Below are positions 33,297 to 43,027 of a stretch of 64,000 nucleotides of DNA, one piece after another. Both the position numbers and the translations under genes were made by a program. The stretch is from NCBI GenBank assembly GCA_028066595.1, contig JALCBJ010000009.1, forward strand, positions 1 through 64,000. Direction: 5' to 3'. Position 1 is the first letter of the stretch, and the number at the start of each line of letters is the position of its first letter. Below the pieces are notes generated by a model. It ran no database searches. It had not been told where the DNA came from and saw only the letters and a program-made list of their open reading frames with translations. The stretch is from Thermoanaerobaculia bacterium. Its GTDB lineage: Bacteria > Acidobacteriota > Thermoanaerobaculia > Multivoradales > J023.

Positions 33297-36017
33297 ATGA
33301 AGCGTCAACAGCTCCAAGATCGTCACGCAGCGTACGGAAAGCCGCGCAGAGTCTCTGTCCTCCGACGTGCGCTCGCCACATGGATGTTCTGTGTGCTGAG
33401 CATGGCTGTGAGCCAAGCTACGGCACTGGTCTACGCCCCCATTTCCGATGCCGATCTACTTGCCGGCGCAGACCGTGTCGTCGTGGGCGAGGTGGTGGAA
33501 GTGAGACCTGTGACCGCGGAGGGGGCACCGTCCTTGGACTACGTTGTCCGCGTAGTTGACGAATTCAAGAGTTCATCCTCGGCGCCGACCGGGTTCGTCA
33601 CGGTACGGGTACCCGGTGGCCGCCGCGATGACGGCTTGGCCATGTGGATTCCCGGCACACCAAGGCTCGAAGTGGGCGAGCGGTTACTGCTCTTTCTTGC
33701 CGACGTCGCGAGCGATCAGTCTGCGCAGCCGCTGGCTCGTCTCTATCAGCACAGCCTGGGCTTATTCCACGTCGTCGAGGTCGGCGACAAGACACTCGCG
33801 GTCCGGGCGCTGGCGGAGGCTGGGGTCGTCTTTCTCGCGCAGACGGAGCGGCACGCAGCGAAGGGGCTCTCGCTGTCCGTGGAGCACCACGAAGACAGGC
33901 CAAGGGACTTCGAGGGCTTCGTCCACTGGCTGAGAAACGGCGTCCAGGCTGAGTACGAGCTAGATCCCGAGTCGTTGGGCACCGCCTATGCCGACAAGTT
34001 CACGCTGCTCACGTCGCGTACGGGTGCGGAATTCGGAGCGTGTGGCGACAACGGAGGCCGTCCGCTTCGCAGATTTGGCTTCGACGAACCGAATGCCCCG
34101 CCTACGGGCTGGCGTGTCCACTTTGCGGCTCCTCACGGGGCCGTTGCAGCATTTCGCGAGGCCTTGGCGGCCTGGAGTGACGATTTCGCCACGACGGTGC
34201 GGTACACGTTCGAAGGATTGACGTCAGCCAACGGTGTGCTTCGCAACTCGGACGGAGTCAACGCGTTGCGTTTCGACGATCCCTTCGACGACATTCCCGG
34301 AACATTCAATGGGTCGGGGTTGCTGGCGCTCGGCGGTCCGTGGTTTTTCTGCCACCACGAGCAGCACCGAGGCGAAGAGTTCCACGAGATCGTCGAGGGC
34401 GATATCGTGGTCCAGGACGGCGTGCCCGAAGCGTTCGCCGCCACGCCTTGGCCAGAGCGGCTGATGGTGCAGCTCCTGGGCCACGAGCTTGGACACACCC
34501 TTGGGATCGGGCATTCCGAGGAGCCACAGGCTCTCATGCAGGCGGTGTTGCATCTCGATCCGCGAGGCGCAGCGCTGGAGCCCGATGACCTGGCTGCTCT
34601 CGAATATCTCTACGCTGCGGAGGGCGTTGGTGCAACGTCGAATCCGCCTGCACCGGAACGACCACAGGCGGTCACTGGACGCGGGCCCTTCGTTCAGCTC
34701 TCTTGGCCGAAAGTCGTCGGTGCATCCAACTACCGAATCGAGCGCCGCAGGGCCCAGAGCGCCTGGACGCTTCTGACCACCATAGCGGCTTCTGAATTCG
34801 AAGACGTCTATGTCGACCCCCACGTCACGTATGACTACAGGCTCAGATCTCAGAATGCAGCGGGAGCTTCTGGTAGCTCGCCCTACGTCAGGGTGACGGC
34901 GGCCGAGGACGGCCGCCCGGCTTCGCCCAGTCAGTTGCGCGCTTATCCAACCAACCGCACCGGTATGGGTCTGCGTTGGCAGAGCAATTCTTGTGAGGTG
35001 GACTTCTTGCGCCTGGAGGTGGATGCTGGCAATGGCTTCCAGGCTCTGTTCACCACCATCGAAGGAAGCCGAACGGAGCTACTGCTCACGGGATTGCGTA
35101 CCGATTTGGAGTACGGCTTCCGCTTGACTGCCGAGAACCGCTGGGGCGACTCGGCTCCTTCGGAACCAGTCTTGTTCAAGTCAAAGGAGGCCAACGATCT
35201 CTGCTTCTGGCGTCCGAGAGAGAAACATCTCTGTCTCGACGAGCAACGGTTTCGGGTGGCGCTGGAATACCGAGACAACGCGACGATGAGCTGGCGATCC
35301 GCCGTGGGTCGCCCCGAGGACGGGCGCAGGGGCTATTTTTCGTTCTTTGATCCGGAGAACCTGGAGGTCGAGCTGTCCTTCGATCGCGACTCTTCGCAGG
35401 CTCCGATCCTCACCTGGACCAGCTTGACGGATCAGGAATGGCGGGTCGAGATCGTCGATACTCAGACCGACAAGTCATGGACCTTTGCACCTCCTCCGAG
35501 GTTGTGTACTGGATCGCTGTCGCTGGCCGACGCACCAGCTTTCGAACAGCCGGCACCCGAGATGATGGGCGCCGTCGGCGACTGGTGGCTCGCGGAGGTG
35601 ATCGACAATGATCCTGCTATGAAGGCGACATCACCTCAGGTCCCGTGTGGCCGAGCTCCGACTGATCTCTATCTAGCGGACGGTCGATTCCGTGCCCGGG
35701 TCAACTGGTGGGACGACGATGGTGTTCGTCGCCAAGCGCGTGCTCTCGATCTCACCAACGTGGCCGGTGGATTCGAGATGACCACGAACGATGAGCTGGG
35801 TTGGTTGGTCAAGCTGCTGGACGGACGGCAGATGAACGGGAGTTTCTGGCTCTATGCCGGCCCTATGCGGTCCTCCGCGGCGTTTGAGGCGGAATTGGAG
35901 ATCACAGACCTCGAGACGGGCTTGACGCGCATTTACCGGCGCGCGCGGCCTGCTGGAACTGGGCCAGATAGCGGGTTGGCCTGTGCGGTAGGCGATGTCT
36001 CCGCCTTTGGGGATTGA
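33297..36017 (+). CDS. Secreted matrixin-like metalloprotease with Fn3 and C-terminal modules
   Basis: Exported zinc metalloprotease of 906 aa. A signal peptide spans about residues 22-46. A prodomain-like region follows to about 240. The catalytic domain (about 250-440) contains HELGHTLGIGH with zinc ligands His396, His400 and His406. Fibronectin type III-like domains cover about 455-640 (YRIERRRAQSAWTLL, YDYRLRSQNAAGASG). Two divergent copies of the about 105-aa module found in the remnant at 7206-7931 end the protein (HLCLDEQRFRVALEYRD; DLYLADGRFRARVNWWDDDG). ATG 33297 opens the signal peptide. It probably degrades extracellular protein; substrate unknown. It is followed at once by the cobalamin adenosyltransferase gene, possibly with translational coupling. 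Confidence 0.82.
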   Translation: MKRQQLQDRHAAYGKPRRVSVLRRALATWMFCVLSMAVSQATALVYAPISDADLLAGADRVVVGEVVEVRPVTAEGAPSLDYVVRVVDEFKSSSSAPTGFVTVRVPGGRRDDGLAMWIPGTPRLEVGERLLLFLADVASDQSAQPLARLYQHSLGLFHVVEVGDKTLAVRALAEAGVVFLAQTERHAAKGLSLSVEHHEDRPRDFEGFVHWLRNGVQAEYELDPESLGTAYADKFTLLTSRTGAEFGACGDNGGRPLRRFGFDEPNAPPTGWRVHFAAPHGAVAAFREALAAWSDDFATTVRYTFEGLTSANGVLRNSDGVNALRFDDPFDDIPGTFNGSGLLALGGPWFFCHHEQHRGEEFHEIVEGDIVVQDGVPEAFAATPWPERLMVQLLGHELGHTLGIGHSEEPQALMQAVLHLDPRGAALEPDDLAALEYLYAAEGVGATSNPPAPERPQAVTGRGPFVQLSWPKVVGASNYRIERRRAQSAWTLLTTIAASEFEDVYVDPHVTYDYRLRSQNAAGASGSSPYVRVTAAEDGRPASPSQLRAYPTNRTGMGLRWQSNSCEVDFLRLEVDAGNGFQALFTTIEGSRTELLLTGLRTDLEYGFRLTAENRWGDSAPSEPVLFKSKEANDLCFWRPREKHLCLDEQRFRVALEYRDNATMSWRSAVGRPEDGRRGYFSFFDPENLEVELSFDRDSSQAPILTWTSLTDQEWRVEIVDTQTDKSWTFAPPPRLCTGSLSLADAPAFEQPAPEMMGAVGDWWLAEVIDNDPAMKATSPQVPCGRAPTDLYLADGRFRARVNWWDDDGVRRQARALDLTNVAGGFEMTTNDELGWLVKLLDGRQMNGSFWLYAGPMRSSAAFEAELEITDLETGLTRIYRRARPAGTGPDSGLACAVGDVSAFGD

Positions 36018-36022
36018 TCTAC

Positions 36023-36604
36023 GTGCCGGGTGAGTCCTCGCGAAACGCATCGCGTATCTACACCCGTACGGGTGACGACGGATCGACCGGACTGGGAGCT
36101 GGTCAACGAGTGCCGAAGGATCATCCAAGAGTGGAAGCCTATGGCACGGTGGATGAGCTGAATTCTCAGCTGGGCGTCGTGATCGCTACCGGGGTCGACG
36201 AGGAGCTGTTCGACCCCCTGGTCCAGATCCAGAACCTGCTGTTCGACCTAGGCTCCGGTCTTTGTATGCCGCTGGAGGATCGAGGAGAGTTTCGGTTGCC
36301 GGAGGTGCAGGAAGAGCACGTCGAGGATCTGGAGCACCTCATGGACCGGCTTTCCCGATCTCTTCCACCGCTCAAATCCTTCATTCTGCCCGGAGGCCAT
36401 CCGGCGGCGGCTCAGCTTCACGTGGCACGTTGTGTTTGCCGACGGGCCGAGCGTCTGGTGGTGGCTCTGTCGCGGACCGAGACCCTCGGTCAGCACGATG
36501 CCAGCTTCCTCAACCGTCTGTCCGACGCCTTGTTCGTCATGGCCAGGTACCAAAATGCCCGAGCCGGCGTCGAAGACGTGAAGTGGCTCGGGCGAAAGGG
36601 TTAG
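36023..36604 (+). CDS. Cob(I)yrinic acid a,c-diamide adenosyltransferase, PduO type
   Basis: Transfers the adenosyl group of ATP to reduced corrinoid, making coenzyme B12. The protein is 193 aa, the usual PduO/MMAB size. The ATP-binding N-terminus RIYTRTGDDGSTGL is clear, then VEAYGTVDELNSQLG, FILPGGHPAAAQLHVARCVC, RRAERLVV and LNRLSDALFVMAR, the full family signature. GTG 36023 has GGGGA 9 nt upstream; TTG 36014, which overlaps the stop of the metalloprotease, is the other candidate. No B12-dependent enzyme or cobalamin riboswitch is visible nearby. Confidence 0.93.
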   Translation: MPGESSRNASRIYTRTGDDGSTGLGAGQRVPKDHPRVEAYGTVDELNSQLGVVIATGVDEELFDPLVQIQNLLFDLGSGLCMPLEDRGEFRLPEVQEEHVEDLEHLMDRLSRSLPPLKSFILPGGHPAAAQLHVARCVCRRAERLVVALSRTETLGQHDASFLNRLSDALFVMARYQNARAGVEDVKWLGRKG

Positions 36605-36684
36605 TGCACCGTTGGTCGATCGGCGCACTGGTGACTCGTCGCCGCTACCGGTCGGTGCCGGGCGACCGACGTGATGGTGGCAAA

Positions 36685-38208
<1,524 letters not shown>

Positions 38209-38252
38209 ATGAGGGATCTCCTGGTGAGTACTGCCCTAGAGCGTAGGATCGG

Positions 38253-40244
38253 ATGATGGAGGGACGAGGCCAGACCGCCGCACTGCTTCCGGCGGCAGGA
38301 CTGCTGATCTTCGCGCTGTACTGCGGCACCTTCGCCGGCGGCGCGTCCGCTGGCGGCGCGATCGTGGCGCACGCAATCCTGTGGCTGGCTGGTTTCTCGT
38401 TCGTGATTCTGGTCGCGACGTCCGGACGACGCCGTGAGAGTGTCGGGGGCGGGTGGCTGAGCGGTGCGGTCTTTCTGATCGCTTGGGCTGGCGTCGCATT
38501 GCCTTGGTGGGCGTCGCCGGTACCCCGGGCTGGAGCGAGCGCCATCGTTCTCGTAGCGGTCTTCCTGATCTTACCGTGGCTCGTCGCTCGTTGCTGGCGT
38601 CTCGAAACGGGTACTGCGACGCGAGCGCAGCGAGGAGTTTTCGGCGTTGGCTTGGTCTTGGCAGCGGTGTCGGCGAGAGGGTTGTGGGGTTGGCTGGGTA
38701 TGGACACCGACGGAGCGTCGATGCCCCTTGGGCATCACAACCTGTTGGCGGCATTTCTGGTGACCACGCTGCCGCTGGCGGCGCTTGGATGGCGTTCGGC
38801 GGGGGCTTATCGTTGGCTGGCCGCCGCTTCCGTGGGGTTGGGCACCGCGGCGCTTCTGGCGACGCGTTCCCTGGCCGGTGCATTGGCCCTCGCAGCCGTC
38901 ATCGTGGTGTGGGGTATGTCGCTTCGTTTCCGGCCCCGTCCTGTGCCGCGTCGGTCTCTGGGTTGGACTCTGCTGGTCGCTGCGGGTACGGTGGTGGGAC
39001 TCGGTCTCGTTTTCGGGCGACGCATCCTCGATGTGGTCATAGGTATCGACCCTTCGACCATGGCTCGCCTCGGGTACTGGCGGGCCGGTGTCGAGGGCAT
39101 CGTCGAACGACCGCTTTGGGGCTGGGGTCCCGGGTCGACTCCTTGGACCGTTCACGAGCATTTTCGGCCTGTGCCCGGTGTTCATCCGCCGGATCAAGTA
39201 CTCGCCGACCTGCACAGCTTGCCCCTCCAGCTGCTCTACGAGCACGGCTTCGTGGGCTGCAGCTGTCTAGTGCTGGCGCTGATCGGTAGTTGGATCCTGC
39301 TACGCCGCCGAACGATCGTGGATCGGGGTCTCGTGACCGCGGGGCTCGCGGGACTCGTGGCGCTCAGCGTTGCCTCCCTGGCGGGCCTGCCGCTCTCTGT
39401 GTTGGCGGTGCCGTTGGCGGCGTGTCTGGCGGGTGGTGCGGTATTGGCGGGGTTGGGTATCGGGAATGGGGCCGGCCCTTCGTCCTGGACACCGCAATTC
39501 ACCTTGCAGGCCGTGGGGGCTGGAGCCGCGCTGGTGCTGGCGCTCGCGATCCTCGTGCCGCAGGATCAGGCTCATCTCGCCTACCAGCGGGCCCAGCGTG
39601 CAGACTCTGCTCCGGAACGCCTGGTCCTTCTAGAACGTGCAGTCGTTCTCGATCCGGAGTTTCCGCTGTACCGCTGGCGCCTGGCACTGGAGCGGGACGA
39701 CCCCTCGCTAGCGCGCGAGGCGGCGGAGCAGGCTCGTTCCGTCGCTGCGCCGTGGCTGACGGCAGAGGCTTGGGACGACGTTTGTCGCCTATCGCGGCTC
39801 GGTACGGTCGCACCCTTTCGCGCCAGTCTCGAGCGAAGCGAGCCCGAGGTCATGGCGCGAGCTTTGGCGGCCCAACCGTGGTTGTTGGCTGCTGAAGCCT
39901 GGCGCGGTCGCGAGCGACAGGTCGCCGACGCGGTGGCTTTGCTGGTGGACGACCCGCGGATCGAGATCGGCTGGCGCGCCCGGCTGCGTGACGTCTGGGT
40001 GCAGATCCGCAGGATCGACGGGCACGAAGAAGCGGCTCGGCTCCTGGTCCTCGACCTGGATGCCGAGCCGGCGACATCGCTTTCCCTTCACACGTTTCGG
40101 CGAAGCCCCTGGCCCGCGCGTATCGGGCAGATCCGGCTCGACGGGCGGCGCCTCGGTCCCGTTGCGGACATGCCAGCTGCCGTGGCCCTCACCACCACGG
40201 AGGCGTCCTTGTTTCGCTCCCCGAGTTGTGCCATCGGCCGCTGA
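38253..40244 (+). CDS. O-antigen ligase-like (Wzy_C) membrane protein
   Basis: Polytopic membrane protein of 663 aa with roughly 12 hydrophobic helices in the first 440 residues. The Wzy_C/WaaL core is visible: MPLGHHNLLAAFLVTTLPLA, then RLGYWRAGVEGIVERPLWGW with the following GPGSTPW, and the large periplasmic loop with HPPDQVLADLHSLPLQLLYE holding conserved Arg/His residues. The C-terminal 200 residues are soluble and helical with TPR-like spacing. It probably joins polysaccharide to lipid A or a protein; the exact role (ligase or polymerase) is open. It starts 44 bp from the divergent aldehyde dehydrogenase and is followed by a bidirectional terminator. Confidence 0.8.
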   Translation: MMEGRGQTAALLPAAGLLIFALYCGTFAGGASAGGAIVAHAILWLAGFSFVILVATSGRRRESVGGGWLSGAVFLIAWAGVALPWWASPVPRAGASAIVLVAVFLILPWLVARCWRLETGTATRAQRGVFGVGLVLAAVSARGLWGWLGMDTDGASMPLGHHNLLAAFLVTTLPLAALGWRSAGAYRWLAAASVGLGTAALLATRSLAGALALAAVIVVWGMSLRFRPRPVPRRSLGWTLLVAAGTVVGLGLVFGRRILDVVIGIDPSTMARLGYWRAGVEGIVERPLWGWGPGSTPWTVHEHFRPVPGVHPPDQVLADLHSLPLQLLYEHGFVGCSCLVLALIGSWILLRRRTIVDRGLVTAGLAGLVALSVASLAGLPLSVLAVPLAACLAGGAVLAGLGIGNGAGPSSWTPQFTLQAVGAGAALVLALAILVPQDQAHLAYQRAQRADSAPERLVLLERAVVLDPEFPLYRWRLALERDDPSLAREAAEQARSVAAPWLTAEAWDDVCRLSRLGTVAPFRASLERSEPEVMARALAAQPWLLAAEAWRGRERQVADAVALLVDDPRIEIGWRARLRDVWVQIRRIDGHEEAARLLVLDLDAEPATSLSLHTFRRSPWPARIGQIRLDGRRLGPVADMPAAVALTTTEASLFRSPSCAIGR

Positions 40245-40258
40245 GCCAAGGCCCCACG

Positions 40259-40288
40259 AAAAAGGGGCGTCCTGAGACGCCCCCCTTC
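40259..40288. terminator. Bidirectional terminator between the O-antigen ligase-like and ferredoxin genes
   Basis: GGGGCGTC (40264-40271) and GACGCCCC (40276-40283) enclose loop CTGA. On the minus strand the stem is followed by TTTTT, so it terminates the ferredoxin transcript well. On the plus strand only CCTTCT follows. Confidence 0.8.
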
Positions 40289-40308
40289 TACAGCCTATTC
40301 TCAAGCTG

Positions 40309-40566
40309 TCAACCCGGTGGCTCGAGATCGAAATGAGTGTAGTTCTCATCGGTGAAGGCTGACCATTTCTCCGGCACTTCCTCTTCCGGGAAGATTGCCT
40401 CGACCGGGCAGGCATCCACGCAAAGCCCGCAATCGATACATTCCTCGGGATGAATGTAGAGCTGCTTCCAATCGTCGTCCTGGCCATAGATGCAGTCGAC
40501 GGGGCAGACGTCGACGCAGGCCGTATCTTTCACACCGATGCAGGGTTCGGCGATGATGTGCGTCAA
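40309..40566 (-). CDS. fdxA: 7Fe/8Fe ferredoxin, FdxA-like
   Basis: Small electron carrier of 85 aa. CIGVKDTACVDVCPVDCIY supplies the first cluster ligands (CysX7CysX3CysProX2Cys pattern), and CIDCGLCVDACPVEAIF the second (CysX2CysX2CysX3CysPro). This is the FdxA-type arrangement with an extended C-terminal tail. The start is TTG 40566, giving MTHIIAEPCIG; it is fixed by an AAGGAGAG box 4 nt upstream (40571-40578). The open frame continues upstream but reads as non-coding. It lies between a terminator and the thiO-like gene; its redox partner is unknown. Confidence 0.92.
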   Translation of the reverse strand: MTHIIAEPCIGVKDTACVDVCPVDCIYGQDDDWKQLYIHPEECIDCGLCVDACPVEAIFPEEEVPEKWSAFTDENYTHFDLEPPG

Positions 40567-40570
40567 AGTG

Positions 40571-40578
40571 CTCTCCTT
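40571..40578 (-). promoter_or_regulatory. Ribosome-binding site deciding the TTG start of the ferredoxin
   Basis: AAGGAGAG on the minus strand lies 4 nt before TTG 40566. It is the only good initiation signal in the region and supports the short, family-length ferredoxin. Confidence 0.65.
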
Positions 40579-40684
40579 GAACCGGGACGTAGGGTGTTCC
40601 GTGCGGCGCGGGCATCCGAGCCGGGGTGGAAGATACCGAAGACGGCGGAAGTATAGCAACGGCTCGGAAAGCGTCTCAAGCGGT

Positions 40685-41854
40685 TCACGCCTCGGTTTCG
40701 GCGTGTGAGAACCGGCCGAACGAACAGAGAGCTTGCCCTTCTGGGACGGCATCGTCTGCGATCCAGCTCGCCATCGTGTCAGCGGTCCACGGGGCTAGCA
40801 AGATGCCGTTGCGGTGATGTCCCGTAGCGACCCAGAGACTCGTATCCAACTGATCGAGTACTGGCCTTCCATCGGGCGTCGAAGGTCTCAGTCCGGCCCA
40901 GCTCTCGGCCACAGCGTGCTCGGCCAACTCTGGGAAGACGTGCAGCAGCCAGGAGCTGAGCTCTGCCAGTCCGGCGGTGGTTACCCTGCAATCGAATCCT
41001 GCCTGGTCTTCGGTCGCGCCGATCAAGAGATCGCCGGCAGAGTCCGAGCTCGAACCACGCCTACGTACCGCGTAGCAGCTCGAACCGCGAACGCTACCCA
41101 GGAACGGCCAGTCGACCCCTGACAAGCGAATCATCTGTCCCCGCAGGGGGCGGATCGGTAGTGCCGGCAACCCGCCGATGCGGCTCGACCAGGCGCCCGC
41201 GGTCAGGAGGACCGCACCCGTGCTCAGGGTGTCCTGGTCAGTACGCACGGCGGATGAAGCGCCGATCTGCTCGATCGACAGTACCTCCCTGCGAAGGATC
41301 TCGACGCCGAGCTGGTCGAGTCTGCGGAGCAGCGCGTGGCATACGTTGCGATTGTCGACGCGGTGCTCACCGGGTAGTCGGAGGCCGACGTCTAGATTGT
41401 GTGCTGCATCGGGAAGCAGACGGCGTATCTCCTGGGCCCCCAGACGCTGTACCAGTTCGCCGACCCGGTGGGCCACCGACTCGAAGACCTCGAGACGATC
41501 GGGTTCGTCGTGGGGGCGGTCAGCCACCAGTAGAGCTCCGGACCGATCGTAGTCGAGATCGATTCCTGTCGCACTTTCGAGCTCGGCGGCCCAACGTGCC
41601 CAACGGTTGCGAGAACTCAGGCAGATCCGCAGGAACTGATCGTCGTCCGGTACTTCCGCGAGGGGAGCGATCATGCCCGCGCTGGCCCACGATGCAGAAT
41701 TCGAGGCGTTCTCGCCGACCACGTGACGACCGGCGGTTCGATCGATCACTTGAACCCGGAGACCACGCATCGCCAGTGCCTCGGCACAGGCCAGGCCGAT
41801 GATTCCGCCACCGACGATCGAGATGTCCGCTCGGGAGTGGGGGCGTGCCCTCAT
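40685..41854 (-). CDS. thiO: FAD-dependent amino acid oxidase, glycine oxidase ThiO-like
   Basis: DAO-family flavoenzyme of 389 aa. The FAD Rossmann motif SIVGGGIIGLACAEALAMRG lies near the N-terminus, then SWASAGMIAPLAE, the ThiO/glycine oxidase signature. PIRPLRGQMIRLSG and the C-terminal SWAGLRPSTPDGRPVL with ATGHHRNGILLAP match glycine oxidase, which supplies dehydroglycine for thiazole synthesis. ATG 41854 opens MRARPHSRADISIVGGG; the frame is open to 41935, but that part is not conserved-looking. No other thiamine gene is in the window, so a different D- or imino-acid substrate is possible. Confidence 0.85.
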   Translation of the reverse strand: MRARPHSRADISIVGGGIIGLACAEALAMRGLRVQVIDRTAGRHVVGENASNSASWASAGMIAPLAEVPDDDQFLRICLSSRNRWARWAAELESATGIDLDYDRSGALLVADRPHDEPDRLEVFESVAHRVGELVQRLGAQEIRRLLPDAAHNLDVGLRLPGEHRVDNRNVCHALLRRLDQLGVEILRREVLSIEQIGASSAVRTDQDTLSTGAVLLTAGAWSSRIGGLPALPIRPLRGQMIRLSGVDWPFLGSVRGSSCYAVRRRGSSSDSAGDLLIGATEDQAGFDCRVTTAGLAELSSWLLHVFPELAEHAVAESWAGLRPSTPDGRPVLDQLDTSLWVATGHHRNGILLAPWTADTMASWIADDAVPEGQALCSFGRFSHAETEA

Positions 41855-42106
41855 GGCGCCATTGTGGCCCAGCCAATAGTCGCGGGCAAGCGCGGCGTCT
41901 CTCTGGATTCGCCGCACCGAGACGTGCCGCAGCATCCGAGTCGAGTATTCATGAGACTCAGTTTTCGCTTGATTTCATAGGGGCTTCTCGGGCTCGGGAA
42001 GATCGCCCCTTGTGCTACGATCCCGGTCGCGCCGCACCGCGGCGTTCGATCTGCGCCGGCCCGTGCGGTCGGCAACCTGCCCGAGCTCCCACCTGACCGT
42101 CTCTCG

Positions 42107-43027
42107 ATGTCTCTGCTCCAGCCGTTGCAACAGCGCAAGCTCGTGGTCGTCACCGGAAAGGGTGGGGTGGGGAAGAGCGCTCTGACGTCCGCTTTGGGTC
42201 GTCTGTTGGCGACTTCTGGACGACGGACGCTGATGTTGGAAGTGGATCCGCGAGAGAACCTTCATCAGCTGCTCGATGTGGCACCCTCGGCCGGCGAAAT
42301 CGTTCCGGTGACGCGAGGCGAGACCGGGGGACGTCTCTTTCTCCAGAACCTGAAGCCGCACGAAGTCGTCGACTGGGTGGTGCGCAAGCAGGTGAAGATC
42401 GACATGCTCGTCGAGCGCGTGCAGAAGAGTCCTGTTTACCACCGATTTGTCGAAGGTGCACCGGGTCTCAAAGAAATGGCGATTCTGGGGCACGCGTTGC
42501 GACTGGTCCGGGGAGACATGGGGCGTGAGGTCCCACCGCTCGACACGGTCGTACTCGACGCGCCGGCCACTGGCCACGGCGTCTATCTCCTGACGGCTTC
42601 GCGGCTCTATGCAGAAGCCATCGCCGAGGGCCCGTTCGCCGATCTTGCACGCGAGGTCGCCGACTTCACCGCCGATGCCGAGGCGTGCAGCGTTGTCGTG
42701 GTGACCCTCGCCGAGGAGATGCCGGTGCAGGAAGCGCTCGAGCTGAGGGAGTCGCTACAAACCCGTTTCGGCCGCGAACCCGAGTTGTTGGTGGTGAACG
42801 GTCTCTACCCCGAGGTACCCGAGGTAGACGGTCCGTCCCATGATGCCGACGGTCTCTTGGACCTATGGCAACGGCGACGTGGCGTAAATGCCAGAGAGCT
42901 GCAACGCCTGGCCCGAGAATGGGATGGCGCGCGGGTGAGTCTTCCCCTGCTTCCCGTGGATCGGGGACCAATACTCGTAGATCAGTTGACAGACCGGCTC
43001 GGTGCCGAGTTGGGGCGTGTAGCGTGA
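42107..43027 (+). CDS. ArsA/GET3-like ATPase, first of pair
   Basis: P-loop ATPase of 306 aa in the ArsA/Get3 (deviant Walker A) group. VVVTGKGGVGKSALTSALGR carries the signature lysine before GGVGKS, so it can form the ATP-sandwich dimer. LEVDPRENLHQLL and VVLDAPATGHGVYLL are the switch I and switch II equivalents. The C-terminal half is VVVVTLAEEMPVQEALELRE. No arsenite-binding Cys triad is obvious. The stop overlaps the next ATPase (GTGA). The partner domain and the phasin genes downstream suggest a bacterial housekeeping ATPase of unknown target rather than arsenic export; no arsB or arsD is nearby. Confidence 0.85.
   Translation: MSLLQPLQQRKLVVVTGKGGVGKSALTSALGRLLATSGRRTLMLEVDPRENLHQLLDVAPSAGEIVPVTRGETGGRLFLQNLKPHEVVDWVVRKQVKIDMLVERVQKSPVYHRFVEGAPGLKEMAILGHALRLVRGDMGREVPPLDTVVLDAPATGHGVYLLTASRLYAEAIAEGPFADLAREVADFTADAEACSVVVVTLAEEMPVQEALELRESLQTRFGREPELLVVNGLYPEVPEVDGPSHDADGLLDLWQRRRGVNARELQRLAREWDGARVSLPLLPVDRGPILVDQLTDRLGAELGRVA

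Noticed and set aside
32014-33381. Antisense frame (455 codons) opposite the GAF-GGDEF gene
   Set aside because: No recognisable domains; the sense frame has intact GGDEF and GAF motifs.
40309-41854. Thiamine biosynthesis cluster
   Set aside because: Only one thiO-like gene is present; thiS, thiG, thiC and a TPP riboswitch are not seen.
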